DNA of 7,258 nucleotides. Origin: Chlorobiota bacterium (GTDB lineage Bacteria > Bacteroidota > Bacteroidia > Flavobacteriales > Flavobacteriaceae). The DNA is taken from the NCBI GenBank assembly GCA_013151975.1, contig JAADHG010000126.1, positions 1-7,258 of the forward strand, in the 5' to 3' direction. Below, piece by piece: positions 1 through 6,236 of the stretch. The position numbers and the translations under genes were made by a program. Position 1 is the first letter of the stretch. The number at the start of each line of letters is the position of its first letter. Under the pieces are notes generated by a model. That model made no database searches. It saw only the letters and a program-made list of their open reading frames with translations, and was not told the DNA's origin.

Positions 1-775
1 CATTTAAATCGGCACCTTGATTAAGTAAATGAGTAGCAAATGAGTGCCTTAATATATGTGGACTCTTTTTTACTTTTGTTGATGCTTTACTAAAATAATC
101 ATTTATAATTCTATACACAAGGGTTTCATATATTTTATCTCCTTTTTTAGTTAAAAATAAAATATCTGTGTCATTTATTTTTTTCAACGTATTTCTCTTT
201 CTTATATATGTTTCTAATACCCTCAATACTGAATCTAATAACGGTAAAAAACGTTCCTTATTTCTTTTACCTAAAACTTTAAGTATTTTATTAGAAACAT
301 CGACATCTTTCAATTTAAGCTGTACTAGTTCTATACGTCGTATTCCTGTTGAGTAGAACAATTCTATTATTAGTTTATCTCGAATGCCTTCAAAAGAATC
401 ATCAAAATTAAAGTCTTCTAAAACCGTACTAACTTCTTTTTCTGAAAATGGTATCTGTATTTTCTTGCTTGTTTTTAAGGCTTTGTGTTTTGCTAATGGA
501 TTTACTTTTATCACCTCCACTTTTAATAGAAACTTATAATAGGAATTAAGCGATGATGTTTTTCTATTAATACTTCTGTTTGATATTCCAGAATCAACCA
601 GATGTATAATCCAGCTTCTTATTTGAGAATAGTTAACCTCGTTTATGTTGCTATCTGTAAATCTCTCCTTATTAAACTCATGAAAAGTTTCCAAATCCCT
701 TCGGTATGCATTTACTGTATGCAATGAATATTTCTTTTCAAGTAAAAGATAATCGATAAATGTTTTAAAGGACAT
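1..775 (-). CDS. xerC: Xer-type tyrosine recombinase (XerC/XerD-like), 3' end cut off by the window edge
   Basis: This is a site-specific tyrosine recombinase of the Xer group, which as a family resolves chromosome dimers at dif sites before cell division. 258 codons are visible from the ATG at 775. Residues about 1-85 form the SAM-like DNA-binding core domain, including HTVNAYRRDLETF near 19-31. The catalytic domain follows from about 105. The catalytic Arg is in STGIRRIEL (R146), the beta-hairpin Lys is in GKRNKERFLPL (K170), and the HxxR pair is in PHILRHSFATHLL (H240, R243). The final His and the nucleophilic Tyr, expected about 25-35 residues later, lie beyond the window, so activity cannot be confirmed. 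The start has no Shine-Dalgarno. The gene lies 60 nt beyond the rpsU terminator, so it needs its own promoter or read-through; I could not pick a promoter with confidence. Its place beside rpsU, with no other mobile-element genes, argues for a housekeeping Xer protein rather than a phage or transposon integrase. XerC versus XerD cannot be settled here. Confidence 0.9.
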   Translation of the reverse strand, partial: MSFKTFIDYLLLEKKYSLHTVNAYRRDLETFHEFNKERFTDSNINEVNYSQIRSWIIHLVDSGISNRSINRKTSSLNSYYKFLLKVEVIKVNPLAKHKALKTSKKIQIPFSEKEVSTVLEDFNFDDSFEGIRDKLIIELFYSTGIRRIELVQLKLKDVDVSNKILKVLGKRNKERFLPLLDSVLRVLETYIRKRNTLKKINDTDILFLTKKGDKIYETLVYRIINDYFSKASTKVKKSPHILRHSFATHLLNQGADLN

Positions 776-834
776 ACTTTGCTACTAACTTATTATAAAA
801 ATACAAAACTTTACAATGGTTAGCTTAATTATAT

Positions 835-866
835 AAAAAAATCCCACAATATAATTGTGGGATTTT
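835..866 (-). terminator. Intrinsic terminator of rpsU
   Basis: A perfect 10-bp inverted repeat, ATCCCACAAT (841-850) and ATTGTGGGAT (854-863), encloses a 3-nt loop. Flanking A and T runs extend it on both sides. On the minus strand the hairpin is followed by a run of seven T (841-835), and it lies 21 nt after the rpsU stop codon. It should end the rpsU transcript before xerC. Because A residues flank one side and T residues the other, it could act in both directions, but no plus-strand gene needs it here. Confidence 0.9.
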
Positions 867-887
867 AATGTATTTATTTACAGCTTT

Positions 888-1082
888 CTAGATTTCTTCT
901 GCATCTCTTAATCGCTGTATGTATTGTGCTTTTTGAATTTGAGCTCTACGTACTACTGAAGGTTTATTAAACTGCTTACGTGTTTGTAAAGATCTTTTCG
1001 TTCCAGTTTTATCAAACTTTCTCTTAAAACGCTTTAGCGCTCTATCTATATTTTCTCCTTCTTTAATTGGTATTATTAACAT
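888..1082 (-). CDS. rpsU: 30S ribosomal protein bS21
   Basis: This encodes a 64-residue basic small-subunit ribosomal protein of the S21 family, with the family start (MLIIPIKEGENIDRALKRFK) and the conserved KRSLQTRKQFNKPS region. It binds the 30S platform near the 3' end of 16S rRNA. In Flavobacteriia, bS21 together with bS18 and bS6 is known to hold the anti-Shine-Dalgarno in a pocket, and Tyr54 of bS21 is, as I recall, a key contact. This protein has Tyr at position 54 (KAQY at 51-54), so that mode probably applies. The gene is a single transcription unit with its own promoter, an untranslated leader of about 45-50 nt, a full Shine-Dalgarno and a strong terminator. It is the only gene in the window with a recognisable Shine-Dalgarno. 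Given the role of bS21, this suggests translational autoregulation (inference here). The length is normal for Bacteroidota and the sequence is intact. Confidence 0.97.
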   Translation of the reverse strand: MLIIPIKEGENIDRALKRFKRKFDKTGTKRSLQTRKQFNKPSVVRRAQIQKAQYIQRLRDAEEI

Positions 1083-1091
1083 AGTGTCTTA

Positions 1092-1098
1092 ACCTCCT
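1092..1098 (-). promoter_or_regulatory. Strong Shine-Dalgarno of rpsU
   Basis: On the minus strand AGGAGGT, set within GAGGAGGTT, lies 9 nt before the rpsU ATG. It is a full-length match to the 16S anti-Shine-Dalgarno. The starts of the other genes checked (xerC, acyl-CoA dehydrogenase, helix-hairpin-helix protein, symporter, channel, PspC protein) have only A/T-rich leaders without such a motif. The site therefore stands out and is probably the sensor of bS21 autoregulation. Confidence 0.9.
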
Positions 1099-1134
1099 CT
1101 CTTTTAGAATTTCGCCTCGATAAATATCGGGATG

Positions 1135-1164
1135 CAAAGATATAACTAATTATAAACTTACAAA
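1135..1164 (-). promoter_or_regulatory. Bacteroidota-type promoter of rpsU
   Basis: On the minus strand TTTG (1164-1161) is followed by 18 nt and then TATCTTTG (1142-1135). This matches the Bacteroidota primary-sigma consensus of a TTTG -33 element and a TANNTTTG -7 element at the usual spacing. Transcription should start near 1128-1131, giving a leader of about 45-50 nt before the rpsU ATG. The promoter lies in the short gap after the acyl-CoA dehydrogenase stop, and I see no clear terminator between the two, so some read-through into rpsU is possible. Confidence 0.8.
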
Positions 1165-1176
1165 CCTAATTCTATA

Positions 1177-2322
1177 TTATTTTAAAATATTTCTGGCTAT
1201 AACGAGTTTTTGAATTTCGGTTGTACCCTCGCCTATAGTACACAACTTTGAGTCTCTATAAAATTTCTCTACAGGAAACTCTTTGGTATAACCATAACCA
1301 CCGTGAATTTGCACCGCTTCATTAGCTGCTCTAACACATACTTCGCTAGCATACATTTTTGCCATTGCTCCAATTTTGGTCATTTTCTCTCCAGAATTTT
1401 TCTTGGAAGCTGCCTTATGCAACAATAATTCTGAAGCTTCAATTTCAGTAGCCATATCTACTAGTTTAAAAGAAATCCCCTGAAAGCTAGAAATGGGTTT
1501 CCCAAACTGAACGCGTTCTTTTGAATATTTTAGAGCTGCTTCGTAAGCTCCTTTTGCAATGCCTAACGATAATGCGCCAATTGAGATTCGACCACCATCT
1601 AAAACTTTTAAGGATTGTACAAAGCCTTCGCCTTCTTCCCCTAACATATTATCTTTATGCACACGACAATTATCAAAAATTAATTCGGCAGTTTCACTAG
1701 CGCGCATTCCAAGCTTATCTTCTTTTTTTCCAGAAGTAAATCCTGCTGTTCCTTTTTCAATAACAAAAGCAGACATGCCGTGAGAATCGCCTTTTTCTCC
1801 AGTTCTTGCTATTACCACAGCAACATCTCCACTTATGCCATGAGTAATAAAATTTTTGGCTCCGTTTAATATGTAGTAGTCGCCATCTTTTATCGCTGTG
1901 GTATTCATACCACCAGCATCACTACCTGTATTATGCTCGGTCAATCCCCAAGCACCAATCCATTCAGCTGATGCTAACTTTGGCAACCATTTTTGTTTTT
2001 GAGTTTCGTTACCAAAATAATAGATATGTCCTGTACATAATGAGTTATGTGCAGCTATTGATAGTCCTATAGAAGGATCTACTTTAGAAATTTCTTCAAT
2101 AATAGAAATGTATTCATGATATCCTAAACCTGAACCTCCATATTCTTCTGGAATAAAAACACCCATAAATCCCATTTCTCCAGCTTTTTTAAAAACCTCA
2201 ACAGGAAATGTTTGAGCTTCGTCCCACTCCATAATATGTGGACGAATATGCTGTTCTGCAAAGTCTTTAGCAGAGGCTGCAATCATTAATTGCTCTTCAC
2301 TATAATTAAAATTCATAGACAT
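1177..2322 (-). CDS. Acyl-CoA dehydrogenase (short/medium-chain or branched-chain type)
   Basis: This is an FAD-dependent acyl-CoA dehydrogenase of 381 residues, the usual length. It oxidises an acyl-CoA to the trans-2-enoyl-CoA in the cytoplasm and passes electrons to electron-transfer flavoprotein. The helical N-terminal domain covers about 1-120. The FAD/substrate motif GLTEHNTGSDAGG is at 126-138, and the middle beta domain runs to about 225. The C-terminal helical domain includes RISIGALSLGIAKGAYEAAL (245-264), RVQFGKPI (270-277) and QIHGGYGYTKEFPVEKFYRD (338-357). The catalytic base is most likely Glu365 in TIGEGTTEIQ, the position used by medium- and short-chain enzymes rather than the shifted Glu of isovaleryl-CoA dehydrogenase. 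Chain-length specificity cannot be read from the sequence. The start may be the ATG at 2322 or a second in-frame ATG two codons later; neither has a Shine-Dalgarno. It begins 14 nt after the helix-hairpin-helix gene stops, so the two are probably co-transcribed, although no functional link is obvious. Confidence 0.95.
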   Translation of the reverse strand: MSMNFNYSEEQLMIAASAKDFAEQHIRPHIMEWDEAQTFPVEVFKKAGEMGFMGVFIPEEYGGSGLGYHEYISIIEEISKVDPSIGLSIAAHNSLCTGHIYYFGNETQKQKWLPKLASAEWIGAWGLTEHNTGSDAGGMNTTAIKDGDYYILNGAKNFITHGISGDVAVVIARTGEKGDSHGMSAFVIEKGTAGFTSGKKEDKLGMRASETAELIFDNCRVHKDNMLGEEGEGFVQSLKVLDGGRISIGALSLGIAKGAYEAALKYSKERVQFGKPISSFQGISFKLVDMATEIEASELLLHKAASKKNSGEKMTKIGAMAKMYASEVCVRAANEAVQIHGGYGYTKEFPVEKFYRDSKLCTIGEGTTEIQKLVIARNILK

Positions 2323-2336
2323 TAATTTGGTACGTG

Positions 2337-3212
2337 TTAATTGAGGGTCAAATATAATTTAATTATCTCAATTTTGTCAATTGGAAAACCTTTTACTTTA
2401 GTTAATTCATCAAAAGATTTATAGCCTTCTCTTAAGGTTCGTTGCTCAATAATTTCGTAAGCCAATTCATAATCTACATGCTGAATGGTAACAAGCTCTT
2501 CAATAGTTGCTAAATTAAGTTTAGTCTTTACAATATGTCGTGGTGTTTTTACAGTAAATTCATTATTTATTCGCTCTATTACTTCAGGTGATAAGCCATA
2601 CACATCTTGAAGTTGTACATTATCAATAAACCCTCCAATAAATTTATTTCTAAAATCAATAATGCGTTGTGATAGTTTTTCTCCTATGCCATTTATTTTT
2701 CTGAGTTGTTGTATTGTTGCAGTGTTTAAATCTAATTTTTGTTTGTAGGTTTTTTTTACATTACTATAATTGACAAAGCTACGCTTGAGTTTAGGATTTG
2801 TGACCCAATCTGGGAACTTAAAATATGGAGAGATTACAGCCAATAAAGAGTCTGAAATCTTAGTGACGTTTTGAAACTGTCTTGCAGAATTTATCCATTT
2901 ATCTTGTTTTCTAAATTGAAGTAATCTATCAATCTCTTCATTAGTCATTCCTAAAATGTAACCTTTATAGTCCGTTATGTAATTAGGATTAAACGGATAC
3001 ATTTTCGGTTTTCTATTCTCAATTTCGACCAAGCGTAATGAATCTACTTCATTTTGAAATTGTTCTAATTCAACTTGATTAATTGGAACATCATCAGAAG
3101 AAAAGTCAACAAAAAAGTACAGATATTGAAAGATTACAATAAGCAGTAGCAATAAAAAAATCCCACTTCGTTGTTTTCTGGAAAACTTGAAATGGGATTT
3201 TAATTTATTCAT
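2337..3212 (-). CDS. Membrane-anchored helix-hairpin-helix protein, ComEA-like
   Basis: The product is 291 residues. A short basic N-terminus (KLKSHFKFSRKQRS) precedes one hydrophobic segment at about 17-37, so the protein is probably inner-membrane anchored with its body in the periplasm. Three helix-hairpin-helix-like units follow, at about 80-132, 160-216 and 231-289. The clearest is LDLNTATIQQLRKINGIGEK (160-179), in which NGIGEKLSQRI is the hairpin. ComEA-family proteins bind double-stranded DNA during natural transformation; this longer three-unit form is common in Flavobacteriaceae, and its exact role is not established as far as I know. The start at 3212 has no Shine-Dalgarno, 36 nt after the symporter stop, with a TATTTTGTA sequence just upstream that resembles only part of a promoter. 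The first 20 codons contain a striking terminator-like hairpin, annotated separately. The acyl-CoA dehydrogenase gene follows after 14 nt. No frameshift or missing domain is evident. Confidence 0.85.
   Translation of the reverse strand: MNKLKSHFKFSRKQRSGIFLLLLLIVIFQYLYFFVDFSSDDVPINQVELEQFQNEVDSLRLVEIENRKPKMYPFNPNYITDYKGYILGMTNEEIDRLLQFRKQDKWINSARQFQNVTKISDSLLAVISPYFKFPDWVTNPKLKRSFVNYSNVKKTYKQKLDLNTATIQQLRKINGIGEKLSQRIIDFRNKFIGGFIDNVQLQDVYGLSPEVIERINNEFTVKTPRHIVKTKLNLATIEELVTIQHVDYELAYEIIEQRTLREGYKSFDELTKVKGFPIDKIEIIKLYLTLN
3154..3201 (-). terminator. Terminator-like hairpin inside the 5' coding region of the ComEA-like gene
   Basis: On the minus strand AAAATCCCATTTC (3201-3189) can pair with GAAGTGGGATTTT (3169-3157): 13 bp with a single G-U pair. 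Inside it a second hairpin forms between GTTTTC (3186-3181) and GAAAAC (3178-3173). The outer stem runs directly into a seven-T run (3160-3154). It starts 11 nt after the ATG and covers roughly codons 4-20. The same 13-base string AAAAAAATCCCAC occurs in the rpsU terminator at 835-847. The shape is that of an intrinsic terminator or attenuator. The encoded residues (SHF and SGIF) may be conserved for protein reasons, so the structure could be coincidental; whether it works is unknown. Confidence 0.45.
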
Positions 3213-3248
3213 TCTTAGTTCTTTAAAACTAAAAGTACAAAATATTTT

Positions 3249-4856
3249 TTAGTTTGCTTTTTTGGCTTTTATTGCTGCCATATACTTATTGAGTTCTTCT
3301 TTAACTTTAGGTGCAAGTAAAACAATACCAACCATGTTTGGTACCATCATAGCAAAAATCATGGCGTCTGAAAATCCAATTACAGAACCTAAACTTGCTG
3401 CAGCACCAATAACAACAAATATACAAAACATGATTTTATAAGCATATTCCATTTTTTTTGTTCTTCCGAATAGATACGCCCAACCTTGAAAACCATAATA
3501 CGACCAAGAAATCATTGTGCTAAATGCAAATAATACCACTGCAACTGTAAGCACATAAGGGAACCAAGAAATTGCGGATTCAAATGCGCCAGAGGTTAGT
3601 AAGATAGCTTGTGCATCATTCAATCCCGAATTTGAAGCTGTAACATTTCCTGTTATAATTAACACTAAAGCTGTCATGGTACAAATAACAACTGTATCAA
3701 TAAATGGCTCTAGTAAAGCAACCATTCCTTCAGATGCTGCATATTTTGTTTTCACTGCTGAATGTGCGATAGATGCTGACCCTACTCCTGCTTCATTTGA
3801 GAAAGCAGCACGTCTAAATCCTTGAACTAATACTCCAATTGCTCCACCTGCAACACCTTCTGGACTAAATGCACCATCAAAAATTTGTACAAATGCAGTT
3901 CCAATCATATCATAGTTTGCGAAAATTACAAATAAGGAAGCTGCAACATAAATTACAACCATAAATGGTACAATCTTGTCTGTAACTTTTGCTATTTTTT
4001 TAATTCCTCCTATAATAACAATACCAACTAGTACAGCCATTATTAAACCAAATAACCATCCTCTTCCATGAAGAAAAGAAGCTTCTCCTCCTGTAATGTT
4101 TTCAACTAATTGAAATGCTTGATTTACTTGGAACATATTTCCACCACCTATAGAGCCTCCAATTACGAAAACAGCAAATAATCCTGCAAGTACTTTACCT
4201 AGTTTACCAAGCCCTTTTGATTTTAACCCTTTAGTTAAATAATACATTGGACCTCCATATACGGTTCCATCTTCTGCTATATCTCTATATTTTACACCAA
4301 GTGTACACTCTACAAATTTTGATGCCATTCCTAAGAACCCAGCAACTATCATCCAGAACGTGGCTCCAGCTCCACCAATAGATACTGCAATTGCAACTCC
4401 CGCAATATTTCCTAACCCTACTGTTGCTGACAAAGCTGCTGTTAATGCCTGAAAATGTGATACTTCTCCTTCATGACCTTCTACTCTAATTGTATCAGGA
4501 TTGTCTCCATCATCAGTGAAAACAGAATCAGAAACTTCAACTTTATGATCATGTCTTCCTTCTAAATCATCATACTTACCACTAACTATTCTTATGGAAG
4601 TTAAAAATCCTCTAAAGTTTATAAAATTAAAATAAAATGTGAAGTAGGTTGCTCCAAGAATTAAAGGGAATAATACCCAATAAACTTTTACATCTCCACC
4701 AAAATCAATTTGATAAAATATTAAATTCACAAACCATCCAGTAGCATTTCCGAAAGCTTGATCAATTTTTTCATCAACTCCCATTTCTTGCGCTTTTTGT
4801 GCAAATGTTAAAAGAGGTAATATTAAAGTAAAAATAGATAGAAGATATTTCTTCAT
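3249..4856 (-). CDS. AGCS-family alanine/glycine:cation (sodium) symporter
   Basis: This is an inner-membrane secondary transporter of 535 residues that, as a family, imports alanine or glycine with sodium. It begins with a hydrophobic, signal-peptide-like stretch (about 1-19, ending TFAQ), followed by about ten further hydrophobic segments. Family landmarks are FQALTAALSATVGLGNIAGV (135-154), GGPMYYL (201-207), GGGNMFQVNQAF (237-248) and the AGCS signature around AFSNEAGVGSASIAHSAVKT (351-370), followed by LLEPFIDT. Residues about 99-129, between the early TM segments and the conserved EGEVSHFQAL, form an acidic, His-containing hydrophilic insert that compact family members lack. The substrate is inferred from the family only. 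The start has no Shine-Dalgarno and the leader is A/T-only. A possible weak -7 element (TATATTTA, 4901-4894) lies upstream. The channel gene ends 108 nt before this start, so it is probably a separate transcription unit. Confidence 0.93.
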   Translation of the reverse strand: MKKYLLSIFTLILPLLTFAQKAQEMGVDEKIDQAFGNATGWFVNLIFYQIDFGGDVKVYWVLFPLILGATYFTFYFNFINFRGFLTSIRIVSGKYDDLEGRHDHKVEVSDSVFTDDGDNPDTIRVEGHEGEVSHFQALTAALSATVGLGNIAGVAIAVSIGGAGATFWMIVAGFLGMASKFVECTLGVKYRDIAEDGTVYGGPMYYLTKGLKSKGLGKLGKVLAGLFAVFVIGGSIGGGNMFQVNQAFQLVENITGGEASFLHGRGWLFGLIMAVLVGIVIIGGIKKIAKVTDKIVPFMVVIYVAASLFVIFANYDMIGTAFVQIFDGAFSPEGVAGGAIGVLVQGFRRAAFSNEAGVGSASIAHSAVKTKYAASEGMVALLEPFIDTVVICTMTALVLIITGNVTASNSGLNDAQAILLTSGAFESAISWFPYVLTVAVVLFAFSTMISWSYYGFQGWAYLFGRTKKMEYAYKIMFCIFVVIGAAASLGSVIGFSDAMIFAMMVPNMVGIVLLAPKVKEELNKYMAAIKAKKAN

Positions 4857-4964
4857 AATTGAAAAATATTAGTTAGTAGTTTTATTTAAAATTTAAATAT
4901 AAAGCCAGCAAGATGCTAAAAAAAAACGAATTCTTAAAACATATGCTGTTAAAAAGGTCTTAGT

Positions 4965-5987
4965 CTAACCAATATTATAAACTGAATTAAGCTTTTGTAT
5001 TTGCTCTGGTCTTCCAAGAACTATCACCTTGGAATTAGGAATTAATTCTTGATTTGCCTCTGGATTTACAATATATTCTCCATTAACATCTTTATAACCA
5101 ATTACATTGCATCCTGTTTTTTTACGAAGGTCAAGATCTTTGATGGTTTTTATTTTGTCTGTATTATATAATTTTTCTACAGGAATTTCTTCAATATTAA
5201 TATTTGCTTTTCCAACTATAGAAAGATTATCGATAAACTCTATTAAGCCTGGAACAACTACTAAAGATGCCATGTGATCACCTCCAATTCTATCTGGTAA
5301 AATAACATTGTTGGCTCCTGCAAGTTTTAGTTTTTGGTACGAAGTATCTTGTGATGCACGACTAATTATATTCATATTTTTATTAATCTGTCTTGCAGAT
5401 AATACTACAAACAAATTATCAGCATCATTGGGTAATGCCGAAATTAAACAATCTGCTCTTTCTATTCCAGCTTGGAAAAGAATTTCATCTTCATTGGCAT
5501 TTCCTTGTACAAAAGGTACAAGTTCACTTTGAAACTTATCAATAATCTCTTTATTTTTCTCGATAACAACAAATGCTTTTTTATAAGCTAGTAATTTTGT
5601 TGCTGCTTGTTTTCCGTTTCTTCCATAACCACAAATAATAATATGGCTTTTAAGACTATCAATACGCTTTTGCATCTTTTTTTGTTTTATTTCTTCAACA
5701 TCGTTTTTGCTCAAAATATATTCGGTAATTACTTTTATTGCAAAACCAACAATCACTACACTTGTAAGTATTAAAAATACAGTAAAAATCTTTGACTCAT
5801 CATCAAGTGGTTGTACTTCTCCAAAACCAACAGTAGTAACTGTAATTACCGTCATATATATGGCATCGATCCAAGACAGGTTAGACATAAATTTAAAACC
5901 AACTACGCCTATAAAAAGCAATACACAAAGCAAAAATATTGCTGTGTTTATCTTAGATCTAAACAATTTTATAATTGTATTATTCAT
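4965..5987 (-). CDS. Two-TM potassium channel with RCK (TrkA-N/TrkA-C) domain
   Basis: This is a 340-residue potassium channel subunit of the MthK-like type. TM1 lies at about 14-33. The pore helix and selectivity filter fall at about 40-57, with TTVGFGE (51-57); this is the TVGFG variant of the potassium filter. TM2 lies at about 66-91. A charged linker (about 93-113) leads to a cytoplasmic RCK domain: beta strand HIIICGYGRNG (115-125) carries the Rossmann GxGxxG, Glu143 ends the second strand, and QGNANEDEIL (161-170) and PNDADNLFVVLSAR (186-199) are typical. A TrkA-C-like domain covers about 260-338. RCK domains bind NAD(H), nucleotides or calcium and gate the pore; the ligand is not readable here. 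The subunit should tetramerise in the inner membrane. The ATG lies 3 nt after the mini-PspC gene stop, so expression is probably translationally coupled. Met105, in the linker, sits where MthK has an internal RCK start. The gene is intact, without a Shine-Dalgarno. Confidence 0.94.
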   Translation of the reverse strand: MNNTIIKLFRSKINTAIFLLCVLLFIGVVGFKFMSNLSWIDAIYMTVITVTTVGFGEVQPLDDESKIFTVFLILTSVVIVGFAIKVITEYILSKNDVEEIKQKKMQKRIDSLKSHIIICGYGRNGKQAATKLLAYKKAFVVIEKNKEIIDKFQSELVPFVQGNANEDEILFQAGIERADCLISALPNDADNLFVVLSARQINKNMNIISRASQDTSYQKLKLAGANNVILPDRIGGDHMASLVVVPGLIEFIDNLSIVGKANINIEEIPVEKLYNTDKIKTIKDLDLRKKTGCNVIGYKDVNGEYIVNPEANQELIPNSKVIVLGRPEQIQKLNSVYNIG

Positions 5988-5990
5988 AGT

Positions 5991-6218
5991 TTATAAATCG
6001 AAAACTGAAGAGCGCTTGGTATAAACAATATCTTTAATGTGCATCCAAAATGCTATAAATAAATACAGTGCAAATCCAAATCCAACGGTTACAAAAGTTA
6101 AATACATAAATGAAGTTCTTACCACTTTTGCTCTAATCCCTAAACGATCAGCAATGCGCTGACACACATAATAACCATGTTTTTGAAAATAGAGTAATAC
6201 TTTATAAAAAATATTCAT
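5991..6218 (-). CDS. Small PspC-domain membrane protein
   Basis: The product is 75 residues. A PspC-like core covers about 18-62: VCQRIADRLGIRAKVVRTSF gives the usual small helical part, and a single membrane segment follows (about 38-60, ending in the FALYLFIAFWM region). The C-terminus is basic then polar (YTKRSSVFDL). In proteobacteria PspC senses membrane stress with PspB and PspA, but no psp partner is present here and the protein is much shorter than those. I would not assign it a phage-shock function; database names such as 'PspC family transcriptional regulator' are misleading for this short form. It sits between DUF2851 (18 nt upstream) and the potassium channel (3 nt downstream), so it may affect channel assembly or membrane state (inference). 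The start at 6218 is the only good ATG and has no Shine-Dalgarno. Confidence 0.85.
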   Translation of the reverse strand: MNIFYKVLLYFQKHGYYVCQRIADRLGIRAKVVRTSFMYLTFVTVGFGFALYLFIAFWMHIKDIVYTKRSSVFDL

Positions 6219-6236
6219 GCTGCAAGTTAATTAAAT

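Noticed and set aside
168..356. Plus-strand open frame of 62 codons opposite the Xer recombinase
   Set aside because: It is fully antisense to a frame containing the catalytic Arg and hairpin Lys of a tyrosine recombinase. Its product shows no recognisable family.
1..775. Tyrosine recombinase as a sign of a mobile element or integration site
   Set aside because: No phage, conjugation or transposon gene, attachment repeat or tRNA is visible. The recombinase resembles the housekeeping Xer protein and sits beside rpsU, as in other Flavobacteriaceae that I recall.
1118..1129. Small inverted repeat CGATA/TATCG in the rpsU leader as a riboswitch or operator
   Set aside because: The stem is only five pairs with a two-base centre, so it cannot form a stable hairpin alone. 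It is mentioned only as a possible tuning element.
1559..1783. Plus-strand open frame of 74 codons opposite the acyl-CoA dehydrogenase
   Set aside because: It is antisense to the conserved dehydrogenase frame, with no family-like sequence and no start signals.
4918..4960. Possible terminator between the channel and symporter genes
   Set aside because: There is a run of nine T on the minus strand, but the only nearby pairing is AACA/TGTT with mismatches beyond, and the bases between the hairpin and the T run do not pair. It is too weak to call.
5308..6024. Three plus-strand open frames (5308-5532, 5707-6024, 5811-5996) opposite the channel gene
   Set aside because: All mirror the conserved channel frame, two of them overlap each other, and the translations have no recognisable motif.
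5991..6218. Phage-shock (Psp) stress system
   Set aside because: Only a short PspC-like protein is present, with no PspA or PspB and no sigma-54 regulator nearby.
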